Source: Candidatus Woesearchaeota archaeon (GTDB lineage Archaea; Nanobdellota; Nanobdellia; Woesearchaeales; JABMPP01). From it: a stretch of DNA of 55,511 bases. A model generated the notes under the pieces. It saw only the letters and a program-made list of their open reading frames with translations. It ran no database searches and had not been told where the DNA came from. This document shows positions 18,004-27,012 of this stretch, in pieces. The DNA lies in the NCBI GenBank assembly GCA_018303405.1, contig JAGVYD010000003.1, positions 1 through 55,511 of the forward strand, in the 5' to 3' direction. How positions within the stretch are numbered: the stretch's first letter is position 1; each line of letters begins with the position of its first letter. A program made the translations under genes and the position numbers.

Positions 18004-19174
18004 CATGTACACTGAAGTTGAAGAACAAACACCTTTTGAAGAGGAACGCCAAAAGGGATTTTCCAGGTCTGAGAGCGAACTGACGCACTCAATAACTGAT
18101 GCTGACAAGGAAAGCATCGATGAGGGCAAGCTTGTTTCTGATGCAATCAACCAAAATTTGAGTTCATTCAATCCTGATATCATGATAGAACAGATGGTGA
18201 AGAATTTCAGCCTGGCCAAGAGCATGTATGGAGACAGCATCATCAGGAGGATCAGCGGCTATGATTCCAGCTACATAAACAAAAACATACGGATTCCTGA
18301 GTTTGCCAGGGAGCTTCGCAATAAGCTCAAGGAAAGGCTGCAAAAGCTCAAGGACAACCAGGTTATTGACAGCGATGGCAGCTTCACAGACAAGGGATAT
18401 GACCTCGCTTCATTCGTTCTTTATATGGAAGAGCTGAACAACATCATACCAAAGGGGATGCTGGGAGAAAAAATTCACAAAAAGGCCAATGTTTACGGCG
18501 ATGCCAGCGATACGCGTGGCTACAAGCGGGGAGACAGGTTCAGGGACTTGTCGCTGAAAAAATCCGTGAGGCAGGTCATTCGCAGAAAGCACACTTCCCT
18601 GAAGGAGGAAGACCTGGTTGTTTATGACAGGAAAAGCAGGGGCAAGCTTTCGATTATTTATGCTATTGATGCGTCAGGAAGCATGCGGGGCCAGAAAATA
18701 GAAATCTGCAAAAAGGCAGGCATTGCCCTTGCCTATAAGGCAATAAATGAGAAGGATGAGGTCGGGCTTCTGTCATTTGGAACAGACATCAAGGAGAAAA
18801 TATCCCCTACAACTGACTTTCAGAGGCTGTTGCGGGCCATTACCATGATAAGGGCGAGCATGCAGACCAATATTGCAGACACAATCATGCAAAGCATTGA
18901 CATGTTTCCGCGCGTTCATTCCACAAAACATTTGCTGCTATTGACAGATGCACTCCCCACTTTTGGCGACAGCCCGGAAGAGGAAACGCTTGAAGCAGTT
19001 TCGATGGCAAGAACATCCGGAATAACTTTGTCACTGATAGGGATAAACCTCGATGATAAGGGAGAAAAGTTTGCCAAGAAGATGGCTGAAACAGGCGAAG
19101 GCCGCTTCTATGTTGTCAAAAACCTGAAAGAGCTCGACAAGATTGTGCTGGAGGATTACTATGCATCAATATAA
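17993..19174 (+). CDS. VWA-domain protein, partner of the MoxR ATPase
   Basis: About 393 aa. The N-terminal 200 residues are helical and unrecognised, with a basic patch KRGDRFRDLSLKKSVRQVIRRK. The C-terminal von Willebrand A domain has an intact metal site: DASGSM, Thr in MQTNIADT and the later LLLTDALPTFG. This resembles the ChlD/BchD-like half of MoxR-VWA chaperone systems. There is no signal peptide or membrane helix, so it acts in the cytoplasm. Overlap with the ATPase gene indicates translational coupling. The GTG at 17990 and ATG at 17993 are adjacent; ATG is preferred. Confidence 0.9.
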   Translation: MAFDMYTEVEEQTPFEEERQKGFSRSESELTHSITDADKESIDEGKLVSDAINQNLSSFNPDIMIEQMVKNFSLAKSMYGDSIIRRISGYDSSYINKNIRIPEFARELRNKLKERLQKLKDNQVIDSDGSFTDKGYDLASFVLYMEELNNIIPKGMLGEKIHKKANVYGDASDTRGYKRGDRFRDLSLKKSVRQVIRRKHTSLKEEDLVVYDRKSRGKLSIIYAIDASGSMRGQKIEICKKAGIALAYKAINEKDEVGLLSFGTDIKEKISPTTDFQRLLRAITMIRASMQTNIADTIMQSIDMFPRVHSTKHLLLLTDALPTFGDSPEEETLEAVSMARTSGITLSLIGINLDDKGEKFAKKMAETGEGRFYVVKNLKELDKIVLEDYYASI

Positions 19175-19310
19175 CTTCAATGTGTCCTGTTATGGCGTTC
19201 ATATTGCGTTAATTCCCAAGATGGCAAGTTATTCTGTGCAAATAAGACAAACCAAACCTATATCATAATATTTCATAATATTTAAATAGGATACTCATAT
19301 AATTTGACGC

Positions 19311-20591
19311 ATGGAAAAAGAGGACATCTTTGATGTAATAATTCTAGGTGCAGGTCCCGCAGGACTTTCTGTTGGCTCTGAACTCTCGTCCAAACTCAAT
19401 GTTCTAATTGTTGAGAAAGGCCTGGCCGGGCAGACAATACATGCATGGACCTATTGGAATGACAGGGTTAAGGAGGTAGGCATATCAGATACGGTTACTT
19501 CGAGGATGACAAATGGGGTCGCGAGATCAATGCTTGGGAGTGAGGTCAGGATAAAGCTGGGCAAGATCAATAAATTCATCCCGGCTATAGATGAAAACAA
19601 GCTGCTCAACAAATTCATAGTAAAAATAAAAAAGAATAAGGCTAAAATTTTGTCGAACTGCAGTTTCGAATCCTTGAGAGATGATGGGAACCGCATTCAT
19701 GTTAATACCTCTCTTGGCCAATTCACATGCAGGCTGCTAATAGATGCCATGGGGTATGATTCTGTTCTCGCCAGCCGATTTAGGGTTGTAACACGCGGAT
19801 ATTTCATTCCAGTTGGTGGCTGGGCAATTTCCCGTATTGGACTTCCAAGCAAAGAATACAATTTTATGGAATCCATACTTGACAAGCATCCTATCCCCTA
19901 TTGGTGGTCATTTCCTGTTGACAAGAAAACTGATTTCATAGGCAGTTTTTATGTTACCCGCACGCCCCTGGGAAGGGATTTGCTTGAAAAAGATTTTGCT
20001 GAGATGGTAAAGGCCCATCCCTACACCCAAGGTAAAAAAATCACCATCAAGAAAAAATACTATGGCAATATCCCGATAGCCTCGAATTTCGACCAGAATA
20101 ATGTGGACAGAATAGCGTTTATTGGGGATGCAAGAGCCTGGGGCACTGGCTTTGGATGGGGGTTTAGCCCAATAATTTCCAACTACCGAGATGTGTCGCG
20201 CAGGATTTTGAAATGCTTGGCTGCCAATGAACTTGATGCAAATTCACTCAAGGATGCCACTGAAATTAAATTCAATTCCCCTCTAACCGACCTCAATGCC
20301 AAACTAGAAGAGTTGGTGGGTGTCTTCTTGGTAAATTGCAATCTAAAAGATTTTGACCGTGTATTAAAAGTATTCAAGCCCCACCCAGAGATTCTGGAAA
20401 AATTATGCACTTTTACGCTGACCAACAAGGATATCATTAAGGTCCTAAAAATTATGCACAATGAATTTACACTACTTGAACTATTTGGCATTTTTTCTGA
20501 AAAGGACCACATTTTCATGATAAAGGAATTGCTAGCCGTACTCAAGGACGAGGAATTGAACTTTGTCAGAGCGATATACAAAAATCTCTGA
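19311..20591 (+). CDS. FAD-dependent lycopene-cyclase/geranylgeranyl-reductase-like oxidoreductase
   Basis: 426 aa. N-terminal Rossmann FAD site IILGAGPAGLSVGSEL, an acidic strand end VEKG, the second dinucleotide block LLIDAMGYDS and a C-terminal FAD block RIAFIGDARAWGTGFGWGFSP. The overall layout is that of lycopene beta-cyclase and related flavoproteins acting on isoprenoids. No carotenoid genes are nearby, so substrate is open. The last 120 residues are helical and not typical. It has its own promoter (TATTTAAATAGG near 19279-19290), so the MoxR/VWA pair ends before it. Confidence 0.7.
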   Translation: MEKEDIFDVIILGAGPAGLSVGSELSSKLNVLIVEKGLAGQTIHAWTYWNDRVKEVGISDTVTSRMTNGVARSMLGSEVRIKLGKINKFIPAIDENKLLNKFIVKIKKNKAKILSNCSFESLRDDGNRIHVNTSLGQFTCRLLIDAMGYDSVLASRFRVVTRGYFIPVGGWAISRIGLPSKEYNFMESILDKHPIPYWWSFPVDKKTDFIGSFYVTRTPLGRDLLEKDFAEMVKAHPYTQGKKITIKKKYYGNIPIASNFDQNNVDRIAFIGDARAWGTGFGWGFSPIISNYRDVSRRILKCLAANELDANSLKDATEIKFNSPLTDLNAKLEELVGVFLVNCNLKDFDRVLKVFKPHPEILEKLCTFTLTNKDIIKVLKIMHNEFTLLELFGIFSEKDHIFMIKELLAVLKDEELNFVRAIYKNL

Positions 20592-20634
20592 AGGAATCAA
20601 TTAACTTTTTATGCATCCTATTTTTTACAGGCAA

Positions 20635-21228
20635 ATGAGAATCCTTGCATTCACTGACCTGCATGGCAGGATCAACATCCTGGAAAAACTTCAGGAAAAG
20701 GCTAAAAACTGCGATATCATTGCATGCGCCGGCGATATTACCACTTTTGAGAACGAGATGGGCACGCTGATCAAGAGCATTGCGTCGTTTAGCAAGCCAT
20801 TCCTAATCATCCATGGCAACCATGAGGATGAAGTAAACATGGAGCGAGCGTGCCTGAATTTGAAAAATGTCAATTTTCTGCACAAGGCTGTCTATGAATC
20901 CGGAAAATATGTTTTTATGGGCTTCGGTGGCGGCGGATTCATGACACGCGAGCCTGATTTTGAGATTGTCTCCAAATCATTCAGGAAACACATCAAGCCA
21001 GGCAAGAAGACTGTGCTTATTGTGCACGGCCCGCCGGCCGGAACAAAGCTGGACCTGATTGATGAAGAGCATGTGGGATGCAAATCCTACAGGGAATTCA
21101 TAGACAACAATAAAATCGACCTGGTGATCTGCGGCCACCTGCATGAAAATGCCAAGGCCAGGCAGATATTCAAAAAAAGGACAACAATTATAAATCCCGG
21201 GGCAGACGGAGTTATAGTGGAACTATGA
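20635..21228 (+). CDS. Calcineurin-like metallophosphoesterase
   Basis: 197 aa. Metal-binding motifs in order: FTDLHG (D and H), CAGDIT, GNHEDE, VHGPP and CGHLHENA. This is the compact YfcE/MJ0936-type phosphodiesterase layout, acting on phosphate esters or nucleotides in the cytoplasm. The ATG at 20635 gives the normal MRILAFTD start; the 20611 frame adds eight unconserved residues. Its stop overlaps the next gene's start by four bases (ATGA), so the two are co-translated. The physiological substrate is unknown. Confidence 0.88.
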   Translation: MRILAFTDLHGRINILEKLQEKAKNCDIIACAGDITTFENEMGTLIKSIASFSKPFLIIHGNHEDEVNMERACLNLKNVNFLHKAVYESGKYVFMGFGGGGFMTREPDFEIVSKSFRKHIKPGKKTVLIVHGPPAGTKLDLIDEEHVGCKSYREFIDNNKIDLVICGHLHENAKARQIFKKRTTIINPGADGVIVEL

Positions 21229-21752
21229 CAATCAAGGAAATTTTCCTAAAATTCCAGGGAAACCCGGATTTCAGGGAATGGGAGAAGAAGAACAGCAACG
21301 CTTACCTTGTACACTTCTTCTTCATGGATGAGCCTGGCGCGGCCTGGCAGATGGGCCACTATGACGATGACACAAAGGCAATGACCAGCTTTACGCTTGA
21401 AAATGATTCAGTCAAGATCCAGGAAGAGAAGGATGTTTTCCAGAAGGAGCCTGAGAAAATCAGGCCAATAATCATCGATGATGTCAAAAGGGACTTCGAG
21501 GAAATAAAGAAGGCAGCATTGGCTTTCCAAAAAACTGACTATCCCGGCGAGCTTCCGCTGAAAGCGATGTATGTACTTCAAAATTTAAAGGATTATGGCC
21601 AAATCTGGAATGTCACAATCTTTACACGAACCTTCAAGACATTGAACATGAAATTCGATTCCTCAAGCGGGGAGCTTCTGGAGCATAACCTGGCAAAGTT
21701 ATTTGACATGGAGCCTGGCCAGGGAGGAAAGGAAGCCAATATCCCTCAATAA
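21225..21752 (+). CDS. Unknown protein coupled to the phosphoesterase
   Basis: 175 aa, no recognised family. It looks like a soluble alpha/beta protein: KNSNAYLVHFFFMDEPG, then a beta-hairpin region (WQMGHYDDDTKAMTSFTLEND), a charged helical centre and a second strand-rich block ending TFKTLNMKFDSSSGELLEH, reminiscent of PepSY-like folds. It starts within the stop codon of the metallophosphoesterase (ATGA overlap), so they are likely made together in similar amounts. The tail is Gly/Lys-rich. Confidence 0.8.
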   Translation: MTIKEIFLKFQGNPDFREWEKKNSNAYLVHFFFMDEPGAAWQMGHYDDDTKAMTSFTLENDSVKIQEEKDVFQKEPEKIRPIIIDDVKRDFEEIKKAALAFQKTDYPGELPLKAMYVLQNLKDYGQIWNVTIFTRTFKTLNMKFDSSSGELLEHNLAKLFDMEPGQGGKEANIPQ

Positions 21753-21835
21753 ATCATGTTCCTGAAAATATATTTCTGCAAACTATATTTTCCATTTGCA
21801 TTTAATTTAAATATCACCTAGGCATTGGGAATCCG

Positions 21836-22258
21836 GTGGCAACTTTAAAAATCAAGAATTTGGGGGGAGGAAAGCTGCCCGCATATGCCCACGATGGCGA
21901 TGCCGGCATGGACTTGTATTCAACAGAAGACACAACCTTAAGCCCTGGCCAAAGGCACGCATTCGGGACAAAGATTGCAATTGAAATTCCAATCGGCCAT
22001 GTTGGCCTGATATGGGACAAGTCTGGCCTGAGCAGGAACCATGGAATCAAAAGCATGGGCGGCGTTGTTGACTCGACATACAGGGGCGAAATTGTTGTGA
22101 CCCTGGTCAATCTGGGCGCAGAACCCTACCATATCGGCAAGGGAGACAAAATAGCGCAAATTCTTATCCAGCCTGTAGTGCATGCCAAGCTCGAGGAAAG
22201 CCATGAGCTCGGCAGCAGCATGAGAGGCGAGCGGGGCTTTGGCTCCACTGGAAAATAA
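21836..22258 (+). CDS. dut: dUTP diphosphatase (trimeric type)
   Basis: 140 aa, full length. It hydrolyses dUTP to dUMP and diphosphate, keeping uracil out of DNA. All five trimeric dUTPase motifs are visible: AGMDLYS, DKSGLSRNHG, GVVDSTYRGEI, GDKIAQILI and the C-terminal arm RGERGFGSTG. The start is the GTG at 21836; a TATA-like TTTAATTTAAATATC lies 25-35 bases earlier, giving a nearly leaderless message. It lies near thymidylate kinase and a NrdG-like activase, a loose grouping of deoxynucleotide genes. Confidence 0.96.
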   Translation: MATLKIKNLGGGKLPAYAHDGDAGMDLYSTEDTTLSPGQRHAFGTKIAIEIPIGHVGLIWDKSGLSRNHGIKSMGGVVDSTYRGEIVVTLVNLGAEPYHIGKGDKIAQILIQPVVHAKLEESHELGSSMRGERGFGSTGK

Positions 22259-22303
22259 TCATCATGAGGCTAAATGCAAGAGACGAAAAAAGGAGGGGCA
22301 AAC

Positions 22304-22411
22304 ATGAACAACGGAATAAGCTACAAGACGACACTGAAGAACAAGAAAATGGACGAATGGTTTGCTGAAGAAACAGAGGATGAAACAGAGAGCCCGAAGG
22401 CAAAGGCATAG
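22304..22411 (+). CDS. Putative 35-aa small acidic protein
   Basis: A short frame encoding MNNGISYKTTLKNKKMDEW then a run rich in Glu, Asp and Thr ending SPKAKA. It is preceded by AGGAGGGG, a near-perfect ribosome-binding site at the right distance from the ATG, much stronger than most sites in this window. It lies between dut and the radical SAM gene, all in the same direction. No function can be assigned; the strong site is the main support. Confidence 0.5.
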   Translation: MNNGISYKTTLKNKKMDEWFAEETEDETESPKAKA

Positions 22412-22472
22412 GAATTTATTCACAGGCATAGACTTTTAAATCTCGCTTGCTGCCCCTTATGGGGGTTTAAGC

Positions 22473-23297
22473 ATGCAAGCGCATATCTCAGGAATCATTG
22501 AAAATTCTCAAACACTGTGGCCCGGCAGGAATTGCATGGTGGTATTCTTCTCTGGCTGCAATTACCAATGCCCTTTTTGCTTTACACCGCAAATGCTTGG
22601 ATTTAAGCAGGAAACCCTTATTGACCTCAGGCAGGTCAAGAAATTAATCATGCAGAATAATGTGGCGCAGGCCGTGATGTTTACAGGAGGGGAGCCATGC
22701 CTCCAGAAGCTTGCTCTCCTGGAGCTGGCAATGTTCTGCAAAAGCGCTGGATTCAAAGTCGGGTTGGAAACCAATGGCTCACGGCCGGATGTGCTGGAGG
22801 AAGCCCTTCAGAACGGCCTTGTGGATTTTATCAGGATGGATGTCAAGTCCCCGCTTGATGATGCCGCAATATTTGACAGGGTCACTGTTTCCTCCACTTT
22901 TTTCAGATCGGCACCTGAGCTTGCAGATGATGTGCGTGCCAGCCTGGAAATTTTGCACTCCAATGAAAGCGATATAGAATTGGAGCTCCGGACAACCATT
23001 GTGCCGCATATCCTCTACAAGAAGGAAGACATCCTCAACATCGCGACAATGCTGAAGGGATTCAAGTCAGCATGGGTCTTGCAGAAATTTATGCCAAAGC
23101 CAGCATTGGCAAATCCAAGGTTTTCCAGCATAAAGCCGCCTTCTGACGAGTTCATGGAAACAATCCATAATCTCGTGAAAAAGGAATACCCATTTCTTCG
23201 GGTTGAATTGCGGCTGGATATGGCTGATTTTTCCCAGCTGCCTGATACGGACTTGAAGGAATTCAGGACAAACCCAGAAGAGGCCTTGCCAGAATAA
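22473..23297 (+). CDS. Radical SAM protein, anaerobic RNR-activase (NrdG)-like
   Basis: 274 aa. The N-terminal half has the radical SAM cluster motif CNYQCPFC (CxxxCxxC) after VVFFSGCN, the glycine block FTGGEPCLQ and GLETNGSRP. The layout is that of NrdG/PflA-type activases, which make a glycyl radical on a partner enzyme. It is longer than NrdG (about 150-230 aa), and the C-terminal part, with VLQKFMPKPALANPRF, matches the longer archaeal activase family. No ribonucleotide reductase gene is in the window. GGGGG lies before the ATG at 22473. Confidence 0.85.
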   Translation: MQAHISGIIENSQTLWPGRNCMVVFFSGCNYQCPFCFTPQMLGFKQETLIDLRQVKKLIMQNNVAQAVMFTGGEPCLQKLALLELAMFCKSAGFKVGLETNGSRPDVLEEALQNGLVDFIRMDVKSPLDDAAIFDRVTVSSTFFRSAPELADDVRASLEILHSNESDIELELRTTIVPHILYKKEDILNIATMLKGFKSAWVLQKFMPKPALANPRFSSIKPPSDEFMETIHNLVKKEYPFLRVELRLDMADFSQLPDTDLKEFRTNPEEALPE

Positions 23298-23309
23298 TCT
23301 TAACTAATA

Positions 23310-24137
23310 TTAAATCAGCTGGTTCTTGACAATATTGTACACTTTCCCGTGAATCTCATCTTTGGTTAGGATTTCCTCGCCTTCAACGCAGTCAATCCTG
23401 ATCCAATTCTTGTTCTTGGACATTGCCAAATATATCTGCTCCACTTTTTTCATGTACGATAGCTTTTCATGGATATCAGTTTTTGTCTGTGTTTTGTCAG
23501 CGCGCTGCTGCACAAGGCCAATTGCTATGTCAACGGGCACGTAGAGATAAATTGTGATGTCAGGCCGCGGCAAGGCATTTACCTCATACTCCATTTCGTC
23601 GACCCATTTTACAAAGTCCTGCATTTCAGCAGCTGTCCCAAGCTTGACTGCCTGGTGGGCCTTGTTTGAGGCCACGTACCTGTTGCAGATGACTGTTTTT
23701 CCGGCATTTAGCCATTTCATCATTTTTTCCCTTTTTGTCAGCCTGTCATTTGCATATGCCATGGCAATCAAGTATGGGTTCACTTGCTTGCCAAACTCGC
23801 CTGACAAGTACCTCTTGATAAGCTTGCCATAAAAAGAACCATAATCCGGGAAATCCAGGACCTCAATCTCAAGTTTTTTGCCCAGCCGATCAGCCAGGAG
23901 GTCAATCTGGGTGCGCTTTCCTGATCCATCATTGCCCTCAATCACAATTAATTTTCCCCTGGACGATTCTTCATCATTCTCAGAACCATCACCCGGCCCA
24001 GAGCCCTTTGCAGAAATATCGATATAATCATTTTTTTCAGAGCCGGGAACTTTATCAGATTTGCTATCGGAAGCCTCCGGCTCCTCCTCTTTCCCTTCCA
24101 TTTTTTTCTTCCTGAACAAATTAAAAATGCCAGCCAT
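23310..24137 (-). CDS. tmk: Thymidylate kinase with acidic N-terminal extension
   Basis: About 275 aa. The catalytic domain begins near residue 66: P-loop IEGNDGSGKRTQ, LDFPDYGSFYG, NDRLTKR and ICNRYVASNKAHQ, followed by PDITIYLYV. This phosphorylates dTMP. Oddities: the first 65 residues are a disordered acidic Ser/Glu/Asp-rich tail absent from ordinary Tmk (about 200 aa), and the P-loop has Arg where Ser/Thr normally follows the Lys. The ATG at 24137 is chosen; a weaker start at 24182 adds 15 residues. It is convergent with the radical SAM gene, 12 bp apart. Confidence 0.88.
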   Translation of the reverse strand: MAGIFNLFRKKKMEGKEEEPEASDSKSDKVPGSEKNDYIDISAKGSGPGDGSENDEESSRGKLIVIEGNDGSGKRTQIDLLADRLGKKLEIEVLDFPDYGSFYGKLIKRYLSGEFGKQVNPYLIAMAYANDRLTKREKMMKWLNAGKTVICNRYVASNKAHQAVKLGTAAEMQDFVKWVDEMEYEVNALPRPDITIYLYVPVDIAIGLVQQRADKTQTKTDIHEKLSYMKKVEQIYLAMSKNKNWIRIDCVEGEEILTKDEIHGKVYNIVKNQLI

Positions 24138-24244
24138 GCGGATTTGAATGCAAAGCCCTTTTAAAAGCTTAATCTTTTGCACGCTTGAGACGGAATAAAT
24201 CCAAGCGCGGCATCCAATACGGATACGAAGCGCAAAGGTGGACG

Positions 24245-24973
24245 ATGCATATCGAGAAGGACATCAAAATCGTGGATCTTGGGCTACACATAAAGGCCAA
24301 AAAAATGCTGGTCATCTCAGATGTGCATATTGGCTATGAGGGCGAACTGCACAGAAAAGGGATGCTTATACCAAAATTTCTTTACCGGGATATCGTGGAC
24401 AGGGTGGGGCAGATGATTCTGCAAACCAATCCCGGCACAATCATTATCACCGGCGACCTCAAGCACGAATTCGGCAGGATTTCGGAACAGGAATGGAGGG
24501 ATGTGCTGAGATTCATTGATTTCCTGGCCAAGCAGGCTAAAAAGATTGTCCTAATAAAGGGCAACCATGATGCCATACTGGCGCCAATTGCCCGCAAGAG
24601 GCAGGTAAAAGTTGTAGACCATTATGGTTTCACTTTAAATGGCAAAAAGGTGTATATCTGCCACGGCGACGCAATCCCTGTGAACCAGGCATTCAGAAGT
24701 TCCGATATAATAATCATCGGGCATGAACACCCGGCGGTCTCAATCAAGGATGGTGTAAGGAGTGAAAAATTCAAGTGTTTTCTGAAGGGAAACTGGAAAA
24801 ACAGGTTGCTTCTTGCTTTGCCATCCTTAAACCTTGCTCATGAGGGAACAGACTTGCTGGCCGGCCGGCTTCTCAGCCCATTCCTGCAGGGCAATATAAG
24901 CAATTTTGAAGTCTATGTTGCAAATCTGCCAGAGCCACTGCACTTTGGAAAGCTCAAGAACCTGCATGGCTGA
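24245..24973 (+). CDS. SbcD-like metallophosphoesterase
   Basis: About 242 aa. Phosphoesterase motifs: ISDVHIGYEG, ITGDLKHEFG, LIKGNHDA, CHGDA and IIGHEHPAV. This corresponds to the archaeal COG1407-type ICC-like family, whose phosphodiesterase substrate is unknown. The ATG at 24245 is preceded by AGGTGG; the TTG at 24185 would add 20 residues and is less likely. It ends 13 bp from the convergent CBS-HTH gene. Confidence 0.87.
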   Translation: MHIEKDIKIVDLGLHIKAKKMLVISDVHIGYEGELHRKGMLIPKFLYRDIVDRVGQMILQTNPGTIIITGDLKHEFGRISEQEWRDVLRFIDFLAKQAKKIVLIKGNHDAILAPIARKRQVKVVDHYGFTLNGKKVYICHGDAIPVNQAFRSSDIIIIGHEHPAVSIKDGVRSEKFKCFLKGNWKNRLLLALPSLNLAHEGTDLLAGRLLSPFLQGNISNFEVYVANLPEPLHFGKLKNLHG

Positions 24974-24986
24974 AAAGAGATGGAAG

Positions 24987-25571
24987 TTACTGCATGGGAT
25001 TTTTCCCATACATCTTGGTTATCAGGTCAGACTTTGTTATCAGGCCTATGGGCTTGCCTTTCTCTGCAACCAAAACTATTGAAAAATACCTGAGAAGATT
25101 GGAAACCAGCGATACTGGCGTTTGCCGGGATACAGAAGGCGGGGCTTCTGCCATGACATCCTTGGCCCTGCTGCCAGACTTGCCGTTAAGAAGGCTTTCA
25201 AGGATGGTTGCCTCACTAATTGTTCCCACAACCTCGGTGCCCTCTGTCACGGGCATCTGGCTTATTTCATGCCTCTTCAGGGTCTCAATTACCTTTTTCA
25301 GGTCATCATTTACCTGAACGGATATCATTTTCCTCTGCATTATTTCACCGGCTGTAATTTCCTTCTCCTTGCCCATGTCGCGCAAGGCCTGGAATATCTT
25401 AATTGTCTTGGAATAGGTCGGGTCAATCCTGCCAGCCTCGATTTTTGCAATAAGGCTCTGGCTGACATTTGCCCTCTTGGCAAGCTCCAGCTGTGTCAAT
25501 CCCAGCCTTTTTCTTATGTCCTTGACCTCGTTAATCTCAAATTCCATGAATGGAGAATAATTGGGCGCCAT
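24987..25571 (-). CDS. HTH (Xre-type) regulator with two CBS domains
   Basis: 194 aa. An N-terminal Cro/Xre helix-turn-helix (about 15-70; IRKRLGLTQLELAKRANVSQSLIAKIEAGR) is followed by a CBS pair, AGEIMQRKMISVQVNDD to VGTISEATILESL and AKDVMAEAPPSVS to PIGLITKSDLITKM. CBS pairs bind adenosine ligands such as AMP, ATP or SAM, so this is probably a transcription regulator sensing energy or methyl-donor state. The family is common and conserved in archaea (COG3620). A start at 25547 (MEFEIN) is equally plausible. Targets are unknown. Confidence 0.92.
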   Translation of the reverse strand: MAPNYSPFMEFEINEVKDIRKRLGLTQLELAKRANVSQSLIAKIEAGRIDPTYSKTIKIFQALRDMGKEKEITAGEIMQRKMISVQVNDDLKKVIETLKRHEISQMPVTEGTEVVGTISEATILESLLNGKSGSRAKDVMAEAPPSVSRQTPVSLVSNLLRYFSIVLVAEKGKPIGLITKSDLITKMYGKNPMQ

Positions 25572-25747
25572 TTATATTCTTTTCGGAATTTTATCCCCCT
25601 CTGGCATCTGAATCAGTGAATACCTTTAAAAACTTTGAAATTTTTTGATGCGCAGGACAAAAAAATCGCCATTAAGTTCCCATTCAGCTGCAATTCAGCA
25701 AGTTCCAACTGTTGTCAAATTGATTATTAATCAAGGGGGATGAAATC

Positions 25748-25975
25748 ATGAGATGGTTTTTTGGGTCGGTTGCAGGCGGTGTCGCCACATTGATGATGAC
25801 TCTTCTGGCATCTGTCATGCTTATTTTCCTTGGGCTCATATATTTTTTTATCACTTTATGGATAATCAAGGTCAGCTCAGGCTGGCTTGGCTACTCACTG
25901 GATGGGAATTGGGCCGTGCTTTCAGCCAGTCTCATCTCCTCGGGCACAATGATTGGCTCTTCATTGAAGAAATAG
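25748..25975 (+). CDS. Small membrane protein, two hydrophobic helices
   Basis: 75 aa. A long hydrophobic stretch (about 5-42: WFFGSVAGGVATLMMTLLASVMLIFLG and following) spans the membrane, then YSLDGNW and a second weaker hydrophobic segment (about 53-70). GGGGGAT nine bases before the ATG is a good ribosome site. It directly precedes corA with 39 bp between, so co-transcription is likely. No family recognised. Confidence 0.75.
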   Translation: MRWFFGSVAGGVATLMMTLLASVMLIFLGLIYFFITLWIIKVSSGWLGYSLDGNWAVLSASLISSGTMIGSSLKK

Positions 25976-26014
25976 TGCGGAATTTACTGATAGCGATAAA
26001 GACGGCAATATAAT

Positions 26015-26965
26015 ATGAATACGGTTTGCATATTAAAAAAAGGGGCACTAGAGTTTTCCACAATTGAGAATATAGATAAGGGTTTCTTGCAGGGCGCACG
26101 AATCTGGATAGACATCTCGCAGGCAACACACCACGAGCTTGAGAAGCTCAGGGATATTTTCCATTTGCATCCCCTGACAATTGAAGACATGTCCAAAAAC
26201 TGGACCAGGCCAAAAATCGAGCCATTCAAGAATTATGATTTCATAGTCCTGTACAGCCTGTACCGCGAGGACAAGATAAAATTTGTCGAAATGGATTTTC
26301 TGGTGGGCAGGAATTTTGTGATAAGCAACCATTGGAGAAAGATACCCAGCTTTGAGCATCTGCAGAATGACACACTCAGGCTGGAAACTTTGATGGGCAA
26401 GGGCATGGATTTCCTGCTCCATCACCTCATTGATGTGGAAGTTGACAATTATACGACAATAATCTCATCATATGACAATGAGATTGAGCAGATAGAAAGC
26501 AGGACAATGTACAGGCCATCACCATACAGCCTCAAACGCCTTTTCCAAATCAAAAGGCAGCTGCTTCGGGTGAAAAAGGTTGCCGGGCCTGAGCGGGAGA
26601 TATTGTCCCAGCTTACAAAAGGAAGCTACGACTACATCAGCGACGACTCAATTGCATATTTCAGGGACATTTACGACCATGTTGTCCGAGTTTATGACCA
26701 GATTGACAATTACCGCGAAGTAATCTCCAGCATTCTTGAGGTGCATCTTTCAGTTACTTCGAATAAGCTGAACGAAACCATGAAAGTGCTGACCGTGATT
26801 GCAACCATTATGATGCCCATCACAGCAATTGGGGCAATTTATGGCATGAATTTCAGGAATATGCCAGAGCTTGAGTGGAAATATGGGTATTTCCTTATAC
26901 TCGCCGTTATGCTGGCCGTGACAGTGGCCATGATATGGTACATGAAGAAAAAAGGATGGTATTAG
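26015..26965 (+). CDS. corA: CorA-type magnesium/divalent metal transporter
   Basis: 316 aa, standard length. A cytoplasmic funnel domain with LHPLTIEDM, a long stalk helix (about 130-255) and two C-terminal transmembrane helices. The first helix ends in the signature YGMNFRNMPE (the GMN selectivity motif), and the second, YGYFLILAVMLAVTVAMIWYM, is followed by the basic KKKGWY end. A homopentameric Mg2+ uptake channel. Repeat C copy 2 begins 47 bp after its stop. Confidence 0.97.
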   Translation: MNTVCILKKGALEFSTIENIDKGFLQGARIWIDISQATHHELEKLRDIFHLHPLTIEDMSKNWTRPKIEPFKNYDFIVLYSLYREDKIKFVEMDFLVGRNFVISNHWRKIPSFEHLQNDTLRLETLMGKGMDFLLHHLIDVEVDNYTTIISSYDNEIEQIESRTMYRPSPYSLKRLFQIKRQLLRVKKVAGPEREILSQLTKGSYDYISDDSIAYFRDIYDHVVRVYDQIDNYREVISSILEVHLSVTSNKLNETMKVLTVIATIMMPITAIGAIYGMNFRNMPELEWKYGYFLILAVMLAVTVAMIWYMKKKGWY

Positions 26966-27012
26966 CGGCATAATCAGCAGAACAGGAAGAAAAGAATTCT
27001 TAAAATCGAATT

